DNA from: Bacteroidia bacterium
Lineage (GTDB): Bacteria > Bacteroidota > Bacteroidia > Cytophagales > Cyclobacteriaceae
Reading direction: 5' to 3'
Assembly: GCA_030432655.1 (NCBI GenBank)
Contig: JAUILA010000001.1
Location: 1-64,000 of the forward strand
Length of the DNA: 64,000 nt
Shown: positions 52,940 through 62,252 of the stretch, in pieces
Layout of the letters: each line of letters begins with the position of its first letter
Position numbering within the stretch: the stretch's first letter is position 1
Program-made: the position numbers and the translations under genes
The notes under the pieces: model-generated
Database searches by the model: none
Told to the model about the DNA's origin: nothing
Seen by the model: the letters and a program-made list of their open reading frames with translations, nothing else

Positions 52940-54251
52940 CCGGGATATCCGGAAGCATAATCCTGAAGACGGTATTTCCGGGTACGGAAGTAATATCAAG
53001 CGACCCCTGGTGCATCTGAATTATCTGCTGGCTCACGGCCAGGCCAATTCCTGATCCATTTTTCTTTGTGGTATAAAACGGTATAAAGATCTTTTCCAGC
53101 TTGTCCCGGGGGATGCCCGGTCCGTTGTCCGCAATACAAATTTCCAGGCCGTGTTCTGCCGGTTCCCAGGTAACCCGTATCACCGGATTGTCTGTGTCAG
53201 CCAGTGCCTGCGCAGCATTCCGCAGCAGATTAATGAAAACCTGACCGAGCAAATCAGGATCTGCCTGCAGCGTTCTATTCTCCGCACCCGTCGTTTCAAT
53301 ATTAATCCCGTCCAGTTCTGACTGAAGTAACCGGAGGATCCGGTCGGTCAGCTCGGTGAGGTCTACCGCCCGGGGTTTAGGGGCGGGAATGCCGGTCAGC
53401 TGCCTGTAAGCGGTAGTGAACGTTTCCAGTCCGCTGCTGCGAATGTGGATGGCTTCGAGTCCTTTGCGCAAGGTATCTTCATTCTCCAGTGAATCATTTA
53501 CCATGGGGATCAGCGTCTCGCTCAGTGAGGTGATCGGGCTGATTGAATTCATGATCTCGTGGGTCAGAACGCGCATGAGTTTCTGCCAGGCCTGGATCTC
53601 ATTTACGCTGAGTGCCCTGCGTATATTCTGCAGCGAAACGAGGTGATATGTTTTTCCCAGCTCCTGAAAATCGGTTTTTTGAATATTCAGTTGAAGCAGT
53701 TCGTTGTTCACCGAAATGCTCACTGTTCGGTTTTCGCCAGGTTTCATTTGCCTGATGGTCGTCAGCAATTGCAGGTCGACCTGTTCGAGGCCATGAAGAA
53801 AGCTCATACTGTGCTTACCCGTAAGCTTACGGAATTCCTGGTTGGTCAGCATGATCTTCTCCTCATCGTCATAGCTCAGTATGCCGACGTTGACCTGCGA
53901 CACCAGTGCTTCCAGGTACTGGTGACGGGCTTCCCTGGCGGCCGTAAGTTCTTTGAATTTCAGGGTGATCTGGTTGAATGTTTCATGCAGTTTCCTGAAC
54001 GAGCGCCCGTGACCCTCTGTGGTAAAACTTGTGGTGAAATCATTCTGCATCAGGGCGGTCAGGAAATTGGACGTATTCCGGTTGATCCGGTCGATGTACC
54101 AATAGAGCTCACCGATGGCCAGAACGGCAAAAATGAACAGGTAGATGCTCCTGAGAAGCCGGTCTTCTACAAAGAAGAAGTAGATGCCGAAGGCGAGCAG
54201 CAGCGTGATAATCACGATCCGCAGGAAAACCAGTTTTCTGAAATGGCTCAT
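52902..54251 (-). CDS. membrane histidine kinase, NtrB/DctB-like
   Basis: Two N-terminal helices (residues 8-27 and 34-52), a PAS-like domain near 110-200 (VGILSYDDEEKIMLTNQEF), then the phospho-acceptor His231 in VLTHEIMNSISPI, N-box VFINLLRNAAQAL, G1 DNGPGIP and G2 KNGSGIGLAVS. The HEIMNSISPI box is the type found in kinases paired with sigma54 activators. Its start overlaps the stop of the response-regulator gene (ATGA), so both are translated as a pair. The C-terminal end overlaps the convergent TPR kinase gene. Confidence 0.93.
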   Translation of the reverse strand: MSHFRKLVFLRIVIITLLLAFGIYFFFVEDRLLRSIYLFIFAVLAIGELYWYIDRINRNTSNFLTALMQNDFTTSFTTEGHGRSFRKLHETFNQITLKFKELTAAREARHQYLEALVSQVNVGILSYDDEEKIMLTNQEFRKLTGKHSMSFLHGLEQVDLQLLTTIRQMKPGENRTVSISVNNELLQLNIQKTDFQELGKTYHLVSLQNIRRALSVNEIQAWQKLMRVLTHEIMNSISPITSLSETLIPMVNDSLENEDTLRKGLEAIHIRSSGLETFTTAYRQLTGIPAPKPRAVDLTELTDRILRLLQSELDGINIETTGAENRTLQADPDLLGQVFINLLRNAAQALADTDNPVIRVTWEPAEHGLEICIADNGPGIPRDKLEKIFIPFYTTKKNGSGIGLAVSQQIIQMHQGSLDITSVPGNTVFRIMLPDIPATPSLPRIPESE

Positions 54252-55621
54252 TGAATATGGTATTTTTCCATCCGTCGGTACATGGCGCCGCGGCTAAGTC
54301 CGAGTTCCTGCGCCGCATGTGAAATATTTCCATCGTGTTTTTGAATGGCTTTTCGTATGGCCCATGCTTCCAGGTTTTCCAGGTTGAAATCCTGCAGGAC
54401 CTGGTGGTCATCGGAACGGGCCACCACAAACATAAAGTCCTCCTCCGACAGCTTTTTGCCTTCTGACATGATTACGGCCCGCTCCACGGCATGCTGTAAC
54501 TCACGGATATTCCCTGGCCAGGCATATGTTTTCAGTAACCTGAGCGCTTCCGGTGAAACGCTCATATCCGGGCGGTTGTATTTCCGGATGAATGTTGTCA
54601 GCATGTGGTCTGTCAGCATTGGTAAATCTGACAGCCGCTCCCTCAGGGGTGGAATGGTAATCTCCACCGTATTGATCCGGTAGAGGAGGTCCTCGCGGAA
54701 CGATCCATCCCTGACCGCCTGGTGAATGTCGCGGTTGGTAGCACAAATAATCCTGACATCCACGGGAATGGCCTGGTTGCTGCCTACACGGGTCACTTCC
54801 CGTCGCTGCAGCACAGTGAGCAATTTTGACTGAAGCGAAAGCGGAAGGTTACCGATCTCATCAAGAAACAGCGTCCCTCCCGAGGCGGCTTCAAACCTTC
54901 CTGTGCGGTCTTCGCGCGCATCAGTAAAGGCCCCCTTCCTATGGCCGAAAAGCTCGCTTTCAAACAGGTTTTCCTGGATTGCCCCGAGATCTACCGAAAC
55001 AAACACCTCATCACGCCTTGATGAATTACGATGAATGGCCCTGGCCGCCACTTCCTTCCCCGTCCCATTCTCCCCCAGGATAAGCACATCGGCCGGCGTC
55101 GGTGCTACTTTGCGAATCGTATCGGTCACCTGCTTTAAGGCAGGAGAATTACCAATCATATCGCCAAAATGACTGTCCAGGTCTGCGGAAAGCATTTTTT
55201 GCCTTGTTTCCAGCCTGTGATTTCGTTTCTTTTCCCGGGCAAGTCGGTAGGCACTGTTGACCGTGGCAAGTAACTTTTCATTTTTCCACGGCTTCACCAC
55301 AAAATCCATGGCCCCTGCTTTCATTGCCTCCACTGCTGTATTTACCTCCCCGTACGCCGTGAGCAGGACTACCGATATTGCCGGTTCAGCATGGCTTATT
55401 TCTCCCAGCCAGTGCAATCCTTCTTCTCCGCTGGTCTCACCCTGGCTGAAATTCATGTCAAGAATAACCACATCATAATTCTCACCGAGAAGTTCAGGGA
55501 TCTCCGCCGGATTGGTAATTGCCGTCACTGCTGAAAAATGCTGGTCCAACAGCAACTTCAGACTAAGTCCGATGTATTCATCGTCGTCCACCACCAGGAT
55601 CCTGCCTTCTTTATCTGCCAT
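54248..55621 (-). CDS. NtrC-family sigma54-dependent response regulator
   Basis: Receiver domain with Asp55 ([10 protein letters not shown]) and KPW; AAA+ domain with Walker [10 protein letters not shown], the sigma54-contact GAFTDA in [15 protein letters not shown], Walker [11 protein letters not shown]; and a C-terminal Fis-type helix-turn-helix, [20 protein letters not shown]. It should activate sigma54 promoters when phosphorylated by the kinase encoded next. It is divergent from the permease gene at 55810, the likeliest target. Confidence 0.95.
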   Translation of the reverse strand: MADKEGRILVVDDDEYIGLSLKLLLDQHFSAVTAITNPAEIPELLGENYDVVILDMNFSQGETSGEEGLHWLGEISHAEPAISVVLLTAYGEVNTAVEAMKAGAMDFVVKPWKNEKLLATVNSAYRLAREKKRNHRLETRQKMLSADLDSHFGDMIGNSPALKQVTDTIRKVAPTPADVLILGENGTGKEVAARAIHRNSSRRDEVFVSVDLGAIQENLFESELFGHRKGAFTDAREDRTGRFEAASGGTLFLDEIGNLPLSLQSKLLTVLQRREVTRVGSNQAIPVDVRIICATNRDIHQAVRDGSFREDLLYRINTVEITIPPLRERLSDLPMLTDHMLTTFIRKYNRPDMSVSPEALRLLKTYAWPGNIRELQHAVERAVIMSEGKKLSEEDFMFVVARSDDHQVLQDFNLENLEAWAIRKAIQKHDGNISHAAQELGLSRGAMYRRMEKYHIQ

Positions 55622-55662
55622 GTGTTAAAGTTAACAGGCGCCCTGAAAATTTCCATACGAAG

Positions 55663-55678
55663 TGTCCATTATTGGACA
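55663..55678 (+). promoter_or_regulatory. perfect inverted repeat, candidate activator site
   Basis: TGTCCA-TTAT-TGGACA lies 147 bases upstream of the first permease and 42 bases upstream of the response-regulator gene. A perfect palindrome at this distance fits an enhancer site for the sigma54 activator. A weak -24-like TGGCAT-N-ATGA element lies at 55762-55776; its -12 part is poor. Confidence 0.5.
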
Positions 55679-55809
55679 TCTGACTCGTAAAAATGGGCAC
55701 TTTGTAATACTCAAGTCAAAGAAATCTGCCTGCTGAGCATTTTATGACAGATATTCGTTTCTGGCATTTCTTATGAAAGCGTATAATTGAATTTCGGTTG
55801 TCAACTTGT

Positions 55810-58203
55810 ATGATTAAGAATTACATACTCACTTTTTTCCGCCAATTCCGCAGGCACCGAGGGATGCTTTTCCTGAACCTGACCGGACTCACGGTCGGGA
55901 TTTCATGCGCGATCCTCGGGATCATGTTCCTGATCAATGAATGGAAGTTTGACCAGATGCATGAAAATAGGGACCGGATTGTCCGGCTGTACAAAAAGAA
56001 TGTGAGTATCAATGACGGAACGCAAACCCTCACCGCCGAAACATCTGGCCTGATGGGACCCACCCTGGCCGATGATTATCCGGAAGTGGAGAAATTCGTA
56101 CGCATACTGCCCTGGTTTGATGAGACGGTAATAACCTACGGGGAAAATAATCAAATGTCCGACCTGGTGGTCTTTGCCGACAGTTCCTTTTTTGATGTAT
56201 TCAGTTTCAGGCTGCTCAGGGGGGACCCTCATGAAGTGCTGAAGAAACCTTCCTCCATCGTCCTGACCGAATCAATGTCGAAACGACTTTTCGGGGAAGA
56301 TGATCCGGTCGGGAAAACGGTCATCGGTTTGCATGATCTTGAATACGAGGTCACCGGCGTGGCTGAGGACAATCCTGATCATTCACATATTCGTTATGAT
56401 GCCCTGATCTCCTGGTCAACGACGGTCCCGGGGTCCGGTCCGCTGGAGTATACCTTCATGAATAACTGGCTGGGACAGACCTTGTTTACTTACCTGCAGC
56501 TGGCTCCGAATACCGACCTCACCGCGCTGGAGGGTAAAATGCAGGAATTCATGAAGCGTCATTTTGAGGAACGGGCTGATTCCTACTTCTTATTCTTTCA
56601 GCCCCTGGAGCAGGTGTATATGCACAGTTCCGATATCCGCTATGCCCGGTCCCTGTGGCTGGGCAATCCGGTTTACACCTACACCTTCCTGGCGGCCGCC
56701 ATGTTTGTCCTTCTCATCGCCTGTATAAATTATGTCAATATTCAGACTGCCCGCGCTGCCCGCCGCGCCGGGGAGATAGGCATTAGGAAAGTGCTCGGCG
56801 CCGGAAAGAATCAGCTGGCTGTCCAGTTTTTCGGGGAGGCGTTTCTTTTTGTGCTTATGGCCGCCCTGATCTCCCTGTTGTTCGTGGATATTCTGCTTCC
56901 TTATTTTAACGAGCTGACCGGGGTCCGGATTTCTTCGGAATTGCTCCTGGACCCGCGTGTGATCGCGGGAATTGTGGTTTGCGTTTTCATAACCTCATTG
57001 GGAGCAGGTCTTTATCCTGCACTGATCCTGGCTTCTTTTGCGCCATCAGCTACCATTAAAAGCATCTCAGGCGGACAGGGCAGGGGCATCCTGTCAAGAA
57101 AAGTCCTCATCACGTTTCAGTACGTTGTTTCCATAATCCTGATCATCACCTCACTCGTGATCCTTTCACAGACCAATTACCTGATGGATAAGGACCTGGG
57201 GTTTGATGAGGAACAATTGCTGGTGATGAATATCAATAACGGAATTGATGAGCGATCAGAGGAATTCCGGGCCCGGATCCGCGAATTTCCCTATATCAAA
57301 AGCCTCACGGCAAGCCAGGCATCCGTCGGAACCGGCTGGTTTGGTACTACAATCATTCCGGAGGGCTCGGAGAATGAACTTAGTGTAAGCGCCTTCCGGA
57401 TCGGGGCTGATTTCTTTTCCACCTTCGGCATCGAAATGCAGTCAGGCCGGGAATTCCGTTCACATAGTCCGCAGGATTCTGCTTCACTCGTGATCAATGA
57501 AGCCCTGGCTGATTTACTTGGCTTTGAAAATCCGCTTGAGCATACGATACGTTTCGGACCTGACGACATCCCCCGGCAGATAATCGGGGTGACCAGGAAT
57601 TTTAACTACGAACCATTAAATGAAAGCGAGGTCCGGCCTATGGTCATGTATCTCTACCCGGAAAATATTTATAATATCACCCTGAGAATTGATGCAGGTC
57701 ATACAGAGGAAACGCTGGCTTTCCTCGAGGATACCTGGAACCAGTTTGGTACCCGGTTTCCTTTTGATTACTATTTCGTCAGCGACTGGTTTGACGGTCA
57801 GTACGAGCGCGAGGAGCGGCTGCTGAATACAATTCTTATCTATGCAGGGATCAGTATTCTCCTGTCCTTCCTGGGGCTTTATGGCCTGACCACGTACCTC
57901 GTTCAACAGCGCATGAAAGAATTCAGCATCCGAAAAGTACTTGGGGCAACGCAGATGGGAATTACCTTATCCATGAATTCAAGTCTTGCGGTTTTGGTAC
58001 TGATCGGTTTTGTGATCGGTCTGCCGGTTGCCTGGTGGTTTACGCGTGACTGGCTGGATGGCTTTGTCTACCAGGTGGAGATTGCCTGGTGGGTCTATGG
58101 ACTGGCCGGGGGAGCTGTATTGCTTATGACGGTCCTGGCTGTATCCATCCAGCTTTGGAAGGCAACCCGGACCAACCCGGCAGAAGTACTCAGAAATGAA
58201 TAA
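55810..58203 (+). CDS. ABC permease, MacB/FtsX type (orphan), first of two
   Basis: About 797 residues. The first helix follows KNYILTFFRQFRRH; a periplasmic domain contains FADSSFFDVFSFRLLRGDP, which is the MacB-PCD signature; NIQTARAARRAGEIGIRKVLGAG begins the first FtsX triple span, and RMKEFSIRKVLGAT the second. An upstream TTG start was dropped for ATG 55810. No ATPase is nearby. It is in an operon with the second permease 20 bases on and perhaps DUF4097, facing the two-component pair. Confidence 0.9.
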   Translation: MIKNYILTFFRQFRRHRGMLFLNLTGLTVGISCAILGIMFLINEWKFDQMHENRDRIVRLYKKNVSINDGTQTLTAETSGLMGPTLADDYPEVEKFVRILPWFDETVITYGENNQMSDLVVFADSSFFDVFSFRLLRGDPHEVLKKPSSIVLTESMSKRLFGEDDPVGKTVIGLHDLEYEVTGVAEDNPDHSHIRYDALISWSTTVPGSGPLEYTFMNNWLGQTLFTYLQLAPNTDLTALEGKMQEFMKRHFEERADSYFLFFQPLEQVYMHSSDIRYARSLWLGNPVYTYTFLAAAMFVLLIACINYVNIQTARAARRAGEIGIRKVLGAGKNQLAVQFFGEAFLFVLMAALISLLFVDILLPYFNELTGVRISSELLLDPRVIAGIVVCVFITSLGAGLYPALILASFAPSATIKSISGGQGRGILSRKVLITFQYVVSIILIITSLVILSQTNYLMDKDLGFDEEQLLVMNINNGIDERSEEFRARIREFPYIKSLTASQASVGTGWFGTTIIPEGSENELSVSAFRIGADFFSTFGIEMQSGREFRSHSPQDSASLVINEALADLLGFENPLEHTIRFGPDDIPRQIIGVTRNFNYEPLNESEVRPMVMYLYPENIYNITLRIDAGHTEETLAFLEDTWNQFGTRFPFDYYFVSDWFDGQYEREERLLNTILIYAGISILLSFLGLYGLTTYLVQQRMKEFSIRKVLGATQMGITLSMNSSLAVLVLIGFVIGLPVAWWFTRDWLDGFVYQVEIAWWVYGLAGGAVLLMTVLAVSIQLWKATRTNPAEVLRNE

Positions 58204-58223
58204 CAACAACAAAATAACAACAC

Positions 58224-60647
58224 ATGCTTCGGTTTAAATTAGCGGTCCGGATATTCCGGCGTAATCTTCTCAACTCACTGATCAGTCTGTTCGGACTGGC
58301 CCTGGGCTTCTGCTGTTTCATCCTGGTGACCTTGTATCACGATTATGAAACCGGTTTTGACCAGTTCAACGAAAACAGCGACAGGATCTACCGGATAATT
58401 GAACACCGGGCAGAGGAGGGACATGAACGAACGGTGGCGGCCACCGGTCCGCAGGTGGGTGTGCAGGCACTCGCTCAGCTCCCTGAAGTGGAGGCGATGA
58501 CCGAGGTCATTCACATAGGTCGGTTTACGCTTGGTAATGAGCTGGCATTACGGGTTTATGAGGAAATATATGTGATGGACTCCACGTTTTTTGATGTATT
58601 CTCCTACCAGATGCTGTTGGGGGATGCACGAACTGCCCTCACCGATCCCGGCAACATTTTACTGAGCGAATCCCTGGCCCGAAAGCATTTTCAGGGCGAT
58701 TTACCCGCCCTTGGTGACTCCATTTACAACAATGTCTACACGGCTGAGATCAGCGGTGTATTTGCAGATCCTCCTCCGCAGTCACATTTACAATTCAAAA
58801 TGATTGTCCCTGCTGCCGTCGCGGCCGCCAATTTTCCCTGGTGGAATAATTTTGTCAGATCCGATTGGGAGAATAATTCATTCAGCACCTATGTGAGACT
58901 GACAAAGGAAGCCGATCCGAACGTGGTAAGTGAGAAAATAACCACGCTGGTACGTCCGAATTACCCGGAGGAATTACAGGAATCCACCTTCGAGCTTCAG
59001 GCATTGGATCAGATTCACTTTGAAGATCAGGCCATCGAAGGAAGCCTTGCTTCAAATACGGGAAACAGGTTTTATATGACGTTCCTGTCCATTCTGGGGA
59101 TACTTGTACTGGTAGTAGCGGCGTTTAATTTTACGAATATTACCACCGCACTGGCACTGCGGAGGACCAGGGAAATCGGACTTCGGAAGACAGTAGGCGC
59201 CGGCGGCCGGCAGGTGATCGGACAATTCCTCTCGGAATCGTTCATCATGGTATTACTCGCCGCCCTCCTGGCTATTTTCCTTGCCGACCTGCTGCTGGAA
59301 CCGTTCAACAGCATGATGGGGACTTCCATGGTATTGTCCATGACCGACGTTCAGACGATGCTGATCATTCTGGGCGTTTCGGTACTGGTCGGGATGCTGG
59401 CCAGCAGCTATCCGGCCTGGATCGTGGGAAGGGTAGTGCCGGCTGAAGCCATCCGGAATAAATACGCATTGAAATCCGGCGGGATGTCTGTACGAAAAAT
59501 TCTTGTAGTGGCTCAGTTTGCCGTAGCCATCCTGATGATCACCAGTACCCTGGTTATCTACCGGCAGCTTAGCTACATGCAGCAGCTGGACCTGGGTTTT
59601 GCCAGGGAGAATCTTACCGTAATCGACATTAACAGCGGAAATCTTCGGGGAAATTTCGAAGCGATCAAAAATGAGATGCTGCAGATTCCCGGCGTGGAGT
59701 CAGTAAGTGTCACTTCACGGGTTCCCGGCGAATGGAAGGTCTCCCCGGTAGTGACCGCGTCCTCTTCTTCCGTTGCTGAATCAAGGGATATGCGCTACCT
59801 CGCGGTCGATAAAGATTTTCTCAACACATTCGGTATTGATGTTAAAGAGGGGAGCGGGTTTACCGGTGATTTATCCGATTCACTAAACATCATGATTAAC
59901 GAACAAGCCGTTCGAACCTTCGGACTGACCGACCCGGTTGGGGAAGATGTAACTATAACAACGGTTAACTGGGGAGGCGATATCGTGGAGCTCGAAACAC
60001 CATTCCGGGCTCGTGTGATAGGCATTGTGAACGATTTTCATTTCGAATCCATGCATCATGAAATTAAGCCAATGGTACTGGCGTTCAGAAATAACCCCAT
60101 TCATAATATTGATTATTTCACGGTCAGAATGGCTCCTGGAAACACCAGGGAAAAGATCGCGGCGCTTAATGAGGTAAACAGCAAATTCGACCCGGAAAAT
60201 CCGATGGAATACCATTTTCTGGACCAGCAATTCAACCGCTTTTTCACAGATGATGAACAGCGGGCAAGGATCTTCGCGTTCTTCTCTGTTATCGTGATCC
60301 TCATCTCCTGTATGGGATTGTTTGCCCTGGCATCTCATGAAATTCGTCAGCGGATGAAGGAAGTTGGTGTCCGGAAGGTATTAGGTGCCTCGGTGTCACA
60401 GATCATTCTCCTGTTTGCCAGGAATTTCTCCTTGCTGGTGGCTGTCGGGTTTCTGATTGCGGCCCCGCTGGCATGGTGGATCACCACGCGCTGGCTGAAT
60501 GAATATGCCTATCGTTTCGATTTCTCAACCTGGATGCTGGCCATTCCCGGCATCCTTATTCTCCTGCTGGCTCTCCTGACAGTAGGCCTCCTTACCTTAC
60601 GTGCTGCCCGCAGTAACCCTGTAAATGTAATTAGAAACGATAATTAA
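58224..60647 (+). CDS. ABC permease, MacB/FtsX type (orphan), second of two
   Basis: About 807 residues with the same plan as its neighbour: first helix LISLFGLALGFCCFILVTLY, periplasmic part with VMDSTFFDVFSYQMLLGDA, TALALRRTREIGLRKTVGAG before the first FtsX block and RMKEVGVRKVLGASVSQI before the last. The two genes are clearly paralogous and probably arose by tandem duplication. They are separated by a 20-base CAACAAC-type run. The cargo is unknown. Confidence 0.9.
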   Translation: MLRFKLAVRIFRRNLLNSLISLFGLALGFCCFILVTLYHDYETGFDQFNENSDRIYRIIEHRAEEGHERTVAATGPQVGVQALAQLPEVEAMTEVIHIGRFTLGNELALRVYEEIYVMDSTFFDVFSYQMLLGDARTALTDPGNILLSESLARKHFQGDLPALGDSIYNNVYTAEISGVFADPPPQSHLQFKMIVPAAVAAANFPWWNNFVRSDWENNSFSTYVRLTKEADPNVVSEKITTLVRPNYPEELQESTFELQALDQIHFEDQAIEGSLASNTGNRFYMTFLSILGILVLVVAAFNFTNITTALALRRTREIGLRKTVGAGGRQVIGQFLSESFIMVLLAALLAIFLADLLLEPFNSMMGTSMVLSMTDVQTMLIILGVSVLVGMLASSYPAWIVGRVVPAEAIRNKYALKSGGMSVRKILVVAQFAVAILMITSTLVIYRQLSYMQQLDLGFARENLTVIDINSGNLRGNFEAIKNEMLQIPGVESVSVTSRVPGEWKVSPVVTASSSSVAESRDMRYLAVDKDFLNTFGIDVKEGSGFTGDLSDSLNIMINEQAVRTFGLTDPVGEDVTITTVNWGGDIVELETPFRARVIGIVNDFHFESMHHEIKPMVLAFRNNPIHNIDYFTVRMAPGNTREKIAALNEVNSKFDPENPMEYHFLDQQFNRFFTDDEQRARIFAFFSVIVILISCMGLFALASHEIRQRMKEVGVRKVLGASVSQIILLFARNFSLLVAVGFLIAAPLAWWITTRWLNEYAYRFDFSTWMLAIPGILILLLALLTVGLLTLRAARSNPVNVIRNDN

Positions 60648-60732
60648 AGATCACTGTAAAATTTTAGGCAAGTGTGCAACCCTTGACTTACCTGTTTGTC
60701 TTTAGGGATGTACACTTAAAAAATGGTCAAAA

Positions 60733-61659
60733 ATGAAATACCTTCTTATTACCTTTCTATGCCTGCCCCTTGTGGTTTCGGCACAACGAATTGAAAAATC
60801 GTTTTCAGATGTTGAAGACATCAACCTGACAACCGGCTCGGGAGATATCGAAGTCCGGAAAGCAAGCGGAAATGAGGTTACTGTAATTCTGGAGCATTCC
60901 TACGGGGATGACTATAATCCTTCTATCGAACTGCGTGGCAGCCGTCTTGTGATTAAGGACGGAAAAAACAAGTCATGGTCAGGCGAACAAAAGTTTACAC
61001 TGATCGTACCGGATGACCTTGATATCAATTTCACTACAGGGTCCGGTAATATTTCAGCGGACGGGATCACAACCGATTTTAAGGGAACGACGGGTTCCGG
61101 TGATTTATCCTTCAGCAGTATGAAAGGGGAGGTGTCCGTGAACAGTGGTTCCGGAGATCTTGAAGTGGAGAATTTTGACGGAGAATTATCTTTAAATGTG
61201 GGGAGTGGAGACGCGGAAGTGGAGAACTATAAAGGAGAGCTTTCTATCAACTGCGGATCCGGCGACATTGAACTTGATAGCTTCGAAGGAGCCGTCAGGA
61301 TTAATACAGGCAGCGGTTCAGTTGAACTCGATAACGCGAAACTCACCGGAAAGTCGGCGCTCAATGCTGGTTCAGGTGATATCGATGTGGTTCTTTCCAG
61401 TGCATTGGAAGCGGATTTATCCATTAATACAGGATCCGGTGATTCCAAACTTAATATGGGCGGTAATGCCTTCACCGGCACCATTGTAATGGAAGCTGAT
61501 AAAAGAAAAGGAAAAATTGAAGCTGACTTTGACTTTGATAAGACCGAGGAAATTGAAGAGCATGATCAGGTTAAAATCCGGAAAACCGCAGTTATGGGAA
61601 ATTCCAACATAAAAATTAAAATGAGCACTGGTTCGGGCGTGACGTCAGCTGAGAAGTAA
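60733..61659 (+). CDS. secreted DUF4097 adhesin-like protein
   Basis: A signal peptide (MKYLLITFLCLPLVVSAQ) leads to about a dozen copies of TGSGD or SGSGD spaced roughly every 18-20 residues, with strands such as LEVENFDGELSLN between, which build a right-handed beta-helix (DUF4097, adhesin-like). Family members are envelope proteins of unknown function, and in this genome it follows two permeases. An imperfect inverted repeat (AAGTGTGCA at 60670 and TGTACACTT at 60709) precedes the start and could be an operator. A strong terminator follows at 61681. Confidence 0.85.
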   Translation: MKYLLITFLCLPLVVSAQRIEKSFSDVEDINLTTGSGDIEVRKASGNEVTVILEHSYGDDYNPSIELRGSRLVIKDGKNKSWSGEQKFTLIVPDDLDINFTTGSGNISADGITTDFKGTTGSGDLSFSSMKGEVSVNSGSGDLEVENFDGELSLNVGSGDAEVENYKGELSINCGSGDIELDSFEGAVRINTGSGSVELDNAKLTGKSALNAGSGDIDVVLSSALEADLSINTGSGDSKLNMGGNAFTGTIVMEADKRKGKIEADFDFDKTEEIEEHDQVKIRKTAVMGNSNIKIKMSTGSGVTSAEK

Positions 61660-61680
61660 ACCTGCTCTTAAAACAAAAAA

Positions 61681-61710
61681 GCCGTGGGTGTCTTACCACG
61701 GCTTTTTTTT
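61681..61710 (+). terminator. strong terminator after the DUF4097 gene
   Basis: GCCGTGG, an eight-base loop, CCACGGC and eight T, with an A-run on the other side; works in both directions. It closes the permease operon and may also end the minus-strand lipoprotein transcript at 61729. Confidence 0.9.
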
Positions 61711-61728
61711 GTCCTCTCCTGTGACGGA

Positions 61729-62244
61729 TTATATGTCTTCAAGAATAACCGGCGAAGGAAGCATAATCCTTCTTACCTCTTTGTAGAAGTACCCCTGCGT
61801 ACTTTGTTCTTCCGTTTGCCAGGCGTGGCGAACCACGATCTGGTTATTTTCTTCTGTCGCATAAAAGTAATCGCCCGCATCTTTCCACCATCCGCCAGCG
61901 GCTGACAATGCCCTGTTTGGTATTTCAAATTCCTCAAAATCGCCATAGCGAATAGAATTGCAGGTGTGGATGGTATCCAGTGTATAATAGGAACTTCCAA
62001 CCAGAAGGCTCACTTCAAACAACGGGTTATCCATATTTTGTCCGATATCCCGGCAGATAAACCGTACTTCAGGAAGCGGTTCTTTTTCCGTCTCCCCGAT
62101 GATCAGACTGTCCGGTTCCTCCTGATCTGACCGGACAATGCTGTCTTCCTCAGGAAATTCGTCGGCAGGCTCTTCCCTGTCCGCCGTGGTACAGGCACCC
62201 ACTAAAAGGGCAAATAACATCAGGTAAAGGATCGTACTTTTCAT
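61729..62244 (-). CDS. lipoprotein, unknown function
   Basis: ATG 62244 gives a lipoprotein signal (ILYLMLFALLVGAC, cysteine near residue 18) and an acidic linker (ADEFPEEDS). The remaining 130 residues look beta-rich, with TDREEPADEF and SAAGGWWKDAGDYFYATEENN. No family recognised. It starts eight bases after the dnaE stop on the same strand, so it is the last gene of the dnaE transcript; the neighbouring terminator suits that. Confidence 0.7.
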   Translation of the reverse strand: MKSTILYLMLFALLVGACTTADREEPADEFPEEDSIVRSDQEEPDSLIIGETEKEPLPEVRFICRDIGQNMDNPLFEVSLLVGSSYYTLDTIHTCNSIRYGDFEEFEIPNRALSAAGGWWKDAGDYFYATEENNQIVVRHAWQTEEQSTQGYFYKEVRRIMLPSPVILEDI

Positions 62245-62252
62245 AACAGTTC

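Noticed and set aside
55762-55776. Sigma54 promoter candidate TGGCAT-N-ATGA
   Set aside because: The -24 part is acceptable but the -12 GC is replaced; kept only as a remark in the inverted-repeat entry.
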